Source: DATLMR01 sp035537555 (GTDB taxonomy: Bacteria > Acidobacteriota > Blastocatellia > UBA7656). From it: DNA of 25,175 nt. Positions 23,201 through 25,175 of the stretch are shown here, piece after piece; the stretch's first letter is position 1; the number at the start of each line of letters is the position of its first letter. Location: positions 1-25,175 of the forward strand of contig DATLMR010000272.1 in the NCBI GenBank assembly GCA_035537555.1. Reading direction: 5' to 3'. The position numbers and the translations under genes are program-made. Below the pieces are notes generated by a model. It searched no databases, was not told the DNA's origin, and saw only the letters and a list, made by a program, of their open reading frames with translations.

Positions 23201-23694
23201 CCCACTCGCAGGCCGATCCTGTCCCGCTCTCGCGCGTAGTAATTCGAAAGCACCGGGAGGGTCGCGCCCATAAGCGCGGTCGGAATTATGAGGACGAGCG
23301 CGGCGAACAGGAAGCGGGCCATGCTCAGGGCGAAGAAGGAGACGTGCAGCCGCTCCCAGAAAGGCTGATAGATGACCGGGAGCGCGGAGAAGATCAACGG
23401 GACAATGAGCCCGTAAAGGCCTATTCCTATCTCCAGCGCGCCATATACTCTGAGCGGGTTCTTGAAGTGCTGAGACCTGCGCCCGAAATAGTAGCTCCCG
23501 AGCGCGAGCCCGCCCATGAAGGCCGTGAGCACGGTGCTGACCGCGAAGGTGGTCGCCCCGAATACGAGCACGAGCTCGCGTACCCAGACGACCTGATAGA
23601 TCAGTCCGCTCACGCCGGAGGCGAAAAAGCAGAGCCATATTGCCCAGATCGTGTTGCGCCGGTCAATGCCGTGTGCTGCGGTGAGTGTTGCCAT
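20290..23694 (-). CDS. MFS/spermidine-synthase-like fusion with TPR tail
   Basis: A three-part protein of about 1134 residues. The start at ATG 23694 is preferred; a TTG at 23703 in frame would add three residues. Residues about 10-560 carry about 13 membrane segments in two six-TM halves that resemble each other (see findings), joined by a basic Ala/Arg-rich loop at about 220-270. Residues about 560-860 hold a Rossmann methyltransferase-type fold: VLVIGLGSGITLGAVEQFP, CVELEPAIVESSRFF and FDVIISEPSNPWLTG. The latter has E where genuine spermidine synthases have the catalytic Asp, so aminopropyl transfer is doubtful. From about 910 on are TPR repeats (MGKLHLMKQDASRAAPYLDR, YYLSKAYRRLEMYDQAEAEF). 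The substrate is unknown. It is flanked by a palindromic promoter region and a stop-codon hairpin. Confidence 0.87.
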   Translation of the reverse strand: MATLTAAHGIDRRNTIWAIWLCFFASGVSGLIYQVVWVRELVLVFGATTFAVSTVLTAFMGGLALGSYYFGRRSQHFKNPLRVYGALEIGIGLYGLIVPLIFSALPVIYQPFWERLHVSFFALSMARFLFAALVLIIPTALMGATLPVLSNYYARERDRIGLRVGSLYSLNTFGAVLGASITGFILIPELGMRASTVAAASINILLGVVALAVSRMDESAPGYPPGLDPGQPAPAPHKKARGNNRARKAARAGQAARAVLAGVETSERFGRAEMIATLGAFALSGFIALSYEVIWSRVLALIIGSSVYAFSIMLTTFLTGLAVGASLASRFVDRITRPVFTFALVEVGIGASSLVGAYVFNDLPYVFVQIYRWVDPSAFSLLLLVRFLIAAVVMIVPTLLLGSLFPLVVRIISQSASGRSTGQAVGDAYAANTLGSIVGSFASGFIMIPWLGLLDSLRFCIALNFAVSAALFFISHRIATPAGSEAPGSGRRGPGAGPFGLSRYRAAGIILSAAFIIGIILVEPPWDSDVMSSAVYRYAPSLSNMSHKEFRDYLKHGQGETIFYKEGITATIAVQEQSGARVLKANGKPEASTTGDMPTQILIGTLPLLVREQTDDVLVIGLGSGITLGAVEQFPIKRVTCVELEPAIVESSRFFNQFNNRPLDDPRLRLLSNDGRNFLFTTDEKFDVIISEPSNPWLTGVANLFTLEYFKRGADRLKDDGVFSQWLQIYEMSPGDVKTLVATFKSAFPYVYLFRGAEGDLMLLGSKVERRLELKNIQAHLMDPKIAADHKRINSSSPADIVSRLYLGPEEVAAFSLGAPINTDNNALIEFNAPRRVGTAEETVERNVKALLSYAASPAPHIAENDTASGYATYATLPSYDGKSRVSGEAGFLLETALGAVRRSDFPRAEQLLNYSLDLEETAQARSVMGELRLAQKDEGAAVEEWNRALAMDPGHFYTLVNMGKLHLMKQDASRAAPYLDRALRVEPESARAHHLRGLAYQAAGDNAGAVSEYRKALPDAEYARGVKTFYLNFGTALSTLGMYEEAAQMLEEYARLAPDEFDARFQLGAVYQILSERALDDRMTEQAVGELRRALAMRPNHAMAHYYLSKAYRRLEMYDQAEAEFELYERLTP

Positions 23695-23708
23695 CCGGTT
23701 CAAGTCCG

Positions 23709-23724
23709 CGGGAATATATTTCCG
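23709..23724. promoter_or_regulatory. 16-bp near-palindrome at fusion-gene promoter
   Basis: CGGGAATATATTTCCG pairs at seven of eight positions (only the fourth base pair is G/T). On the minus strand it contains TATATT (23713-23718), a possible -10, with +1 near 23706, just before the TTG/ATG starts at 23703/23694. No clear -35 is seen. An operator overlapping the promoter is possible. Confidence 0.4.
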
Positions 23725-24023
23725 AGATCAGCACGGGCTCCGCTGAGTGCCTGGGCCGGGCGTCCATCTGGACGGGCCGCCCCGGTATCATGTCTCCGGC
23801 TCGTATCGCCCGCGAACCTTCGTAAGGGAACGAGAATCGCTCGAGCTACTGGCCGTTCTCATCCTAACAGACTATCAAGACCGACTATCAAGCGCGGCGC
23901 GAATACACGTGAATAACGCCGAACATATCCTGCCGGTTCCCGAGTTGCTTTTCAAACGAATCATTTAACTCGCTTCGATTCTAACACGCGGGGCCGGAGT
24001 TGCTCACCTGCCGAGAGCCGGGG
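23725..24023. other. Intergenic spacer between fusion gene and glycosyltransferase
   Basis: With the palindrome just described this makes a 329-base gene-free stretch, the longest in the window. It contains a ten-base direct repeat GACTATCAAG (23870-23879 and 23883-23892), and moderately AT-rich patches near 23940-23990, for example TTAGAATC on the minus strand. I see no tRNA, small RNA signature, convincing -35/-10 pair or protein gene. Confidence 0.6.
23870..23892 (+). repeat. 10-base direct repeat, 13-base period
   Basis: GACTATCAAG is repeated at 23870-23879 and 23883-23892 with ACC between. On the minus strand each copy reads CTTGATAGTC and includes TTGATA, a possible -35, but no matching -10 follows at normal spacing. 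Confidence 0.45.
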
Positions 24024-24809
24024 TCACGGGTGGTCGGGCGCGTTGCCGGGGCTGTGTGGCGTCGGCGCGGGAGAGGGTGTCTGTTGAGAGAGGAGGTTGC
24101 CCTGGGCGTAGGCGGACCCGCGCGTCTTGACCGAATACTTCAGTATGCACCATAGGGCCTGGACTCCATCCTTCCATCCGATCTTCTTCCCTTCCTCGTA
24201 GGTCCGCCCGTAATAAGAGATGCCCACCTCGTATATGCGCAGCTTCATGCGCGAGATCTTGACCGTGACTTCGGGCTCGAATCCGAATCGCTTCTGCTCG
24301 AGGCTGATCGCCTGAATCACCTCGCGCCTGAAGACCTTGTAGCCCGTCTCCATATCCGACAGATTCAGGTTGGTGAACATGTTCGAGATCAGAGTGAGCA
24401 GACGGTTGCCGACCGAGTGCCAGAAGAACAGGACCCTGTGCTCTTTCGTCGTCAGAAATCGCGAGCCGTACACCACGTCCGCCTTTCCCTCGATGAGAGG
24501 CTTGAGCAGCACGGAGTAGTCGCTCGGGTCGTATTCGAGGTCGGCATCCTGCACCAGAACGTAGTCGCCTGTCGCCTGTTGAAATCCGTGCCTGAGGGCC
24601 GCGCCCTTGCCCGCGTTGGCCGCCTGAAGAAACAGGCGAACGTTGTCGTACTGCTTCTCGATCTTCGCGAGCGCGTCGCGCGTGCCGTCGGTCGAGCCGT
24701 CGTCCACGATTATGATCTCTTTCGGAATCTCGACCGCGGCCACACGTCTGATCAGCTCGGCTATGGTAGCCTGCTCGTTATAGACTGGTATCACGACCGA
24801 AATCTTCAT
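24024..24809 (-). CDS. Family 2 glycosyltransferase, DPM1-like
   Basis: A 261-residue cytoplasmic GT-A glycosyltransferase of family 2, closest in pattern to dolichyl/polyprenyl-phosphate mannosyl- or glucosyltransferases. Motifs are ISVVIPVYNEQATI (3-16), IIIVDDGSTDGT (32-43), NAGKGAALRHGF (65-76), the metal-binding DAD at D88-D90 within VLVQDADLEYDPSDY, VVYGSRF, the GYKVFRREV segment and EGKKIGWKDG near the C-terminus. No membrane anchor is present, as in soluble DPM1-type enzymes. The last ~23 residues are a Pro/Ser-rich tail (SQQTPSPAPTPHSPG) not found in the core fold. It would transfer a hexose from a nucleotide sugar to a lipid carrier for envelope glycans. The gene has its own promoter. 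Confidence 0.9.
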   Translation of the reverse strand: MKISVVIPVYNEQATIAELIRRVAAVEIPKEIIIVDDGSTDGTRDALAKIEKQYDNVRLFLQAANAGKGAALRHGFQQATGDYVLVQDADLEYDPSDYSVLLKPLIEGKADVVYGSRFLTTKEHRVLFFWHSVGNRLLTLISNMFTNLNLSDMETGYKVFRREVIQAISLEQKRFGFEPEVTVKISRMKLRIYEVGISYYGRTYEEGKKIGWKDGVQALWCILKYSVKTRGSAYAQGNLLSQQTPSPAPTPHSPGNAPDHP

Positions 24810-24845
24810 CAGGGCTTATGCTTTCATCGGGGAAAAGGCGAGGGA

Positions 24846-24875
24846 ATAGTAAACGGCTTGCCGCGATAAAGTCAA
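24846..24875 (-). promoter_or_regulatory. Sigma-70 promoter of glycosyltransferase gene
   Basis: On the minus strand TTGACT (24870-24875) and TACTAT (24846-24851) are 18 bases apart. The predicted start near 24839 gives a leader of about 30 bases to the ATG at 24809, with no clear Shine-Dalgarno tract. Confidence 0.45.
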
Positions 24876-24915
24876 TCGGGAGGTCTGTTCCACGGGCGGC
24901 GGGCCCGGGCTCGCA

Positions 24916-25143
24916 TCATCCGATCGCGGCCGGTTCGAGGCCCGTGAAGGCGATCCGCTCATCCCTCTCTCCGCCCGTCTGAATGTCGCCTTTCTGGTCC
25001 CCCTCATCGTTGGAGCTCAGGTCCATCTGCACCTCGCGCTCCTTACCGCACTCGTAACATATCTGCACCAGGCGGCTGTCGCCTTCGCGCTTGTGAGGCA
25101 GCCCCCAGTAATGCCTGTGATATAACCAGTCGCGTATGCTCAT
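24916..25143 (-). CDS. Small CxxC protein of unknown function
   Basis: A 75-residue polar protein with no signal peptide or membrane segment. The N-terminal half is rich in aromatic and basic residues (SIRDWLYHRHYWGLPHKRE) and leads into LVQICYECGKEREV, where C29 and C32 form a single CxxC. With H10, H11 or H17 they could hold a metal ion. The second half is acidic and Gly/Asp-rich and looks disordered. The ATG is preceded by GGGAAGGTGAGAG, a plausible ribosome-binding site. I do not recognise a named family. The composition differs from random shadow frames and the CxxC context looks like a zinc-knuckle, which is why I keep it. It lies 106 bases upstream of the glycosyltransferase gene. Confidence 0.55.
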   Translation of the reverse strand: MSIRDWLYHRHYWGLPHKREGDSRLVQICYECGKEREVQMDLSSNDEGDQKGDIQTGGERDERIAFTGLEPAAIG

Positions 25144-25175
25144 CTCTCACCTTCCCGGTACGATGACAGCCTTCG

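Noticed and set aside
23747..23968. A 73-codon plus-strand frame in the longest gene-free spacer
   Set aside because: No ribosome-binding site, no recognisable motif, and it lies opposite the putative upstream region of the MFS fusion gene. Treated as chance.
24815..24827. A short ATG-AAA-GCA-TAA frame in the glycosyltransferase leader
   Set aside because: A three-residue frame without a ribosome-binding site is expected by chance. No sign of attenuation structure was seen.

Overview
The window is a high-GC bacterial chromosome segment with tightly packed, ordinary-looking genes and no phage, IS element, CRISPR array, tRNA or rRNA that I can see. Three features point to a diderm of the Acidobacteriota, most likely the Blastocatellia side: a TonB-dependent receptor with an N-terminal carboxypeptidase-regulatory-like domain, a SpoIID protein carrying an SLH-like segment in a non-spore-forming context, and a very large MFS/spermidine-synthase-like/TPR fusion. 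This placement is an inference from gene content; no marker gene confirms it.

Layout. Positions 1-6014 hold housekeeping and stress genes: a small cupin (+), a two-CBS-domain protein (-), larB of the nickel-pincer cofactor pathway (+), a GatB/YqeY-domain protein (-), an APC permease fused to a USP-like cytoplasmic domain (-), and a SpoU/TrmH-type RNA 2'-O-methyltransferase (+). The larB and methyltransferase genes each have a -10-like hexamer placed so that the start codon would be the first transcribed base, which suggests leaderless mRNAs.

Positions 6130-15521 form a plus-strand envelope block. It begins with a TonB-like energy transducer (S-x3-H transmembrane motif, proline-rich linker, TonB C-terminal domain). 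Six bases later comes a SpoIID/LytB protein whose domain is split by a long insertion with an SLH-like segment, followed by a small outer-membrane beta-barrel protein. A strong promoter (TTGACA-17-TATAAA, with a possible Fur-like overlap) then drives a TonB-dependent receptor, followed closely by a VTT/DedA-type membrane protein, a GH25 muramidase and a class 3 lipase. The last two lack export signals. I see no ExbB/ExbD in the window, so energisation would have to come from elsewhere.

Positions 15538-25143 are all on the minus strand: acyl-CoA dehydrogenase, a secreted HExxH metallopeptidase of uncertain family, transketolase (tkt), the MFS/spermidine-synthase-like/TPR fusion, a DPM1-like glycosyltransferase and a small CxxC protein. 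Their spacings and separate promoter candidates suggest mostly independent units rather than one operon.

I do not see a clearly new system. The points most worth following up are the split SpoIID protein in a TonB-like operon, the signal-less muramidase/lipase pair, and the internally duplicated membrane half of the MFS fusion.
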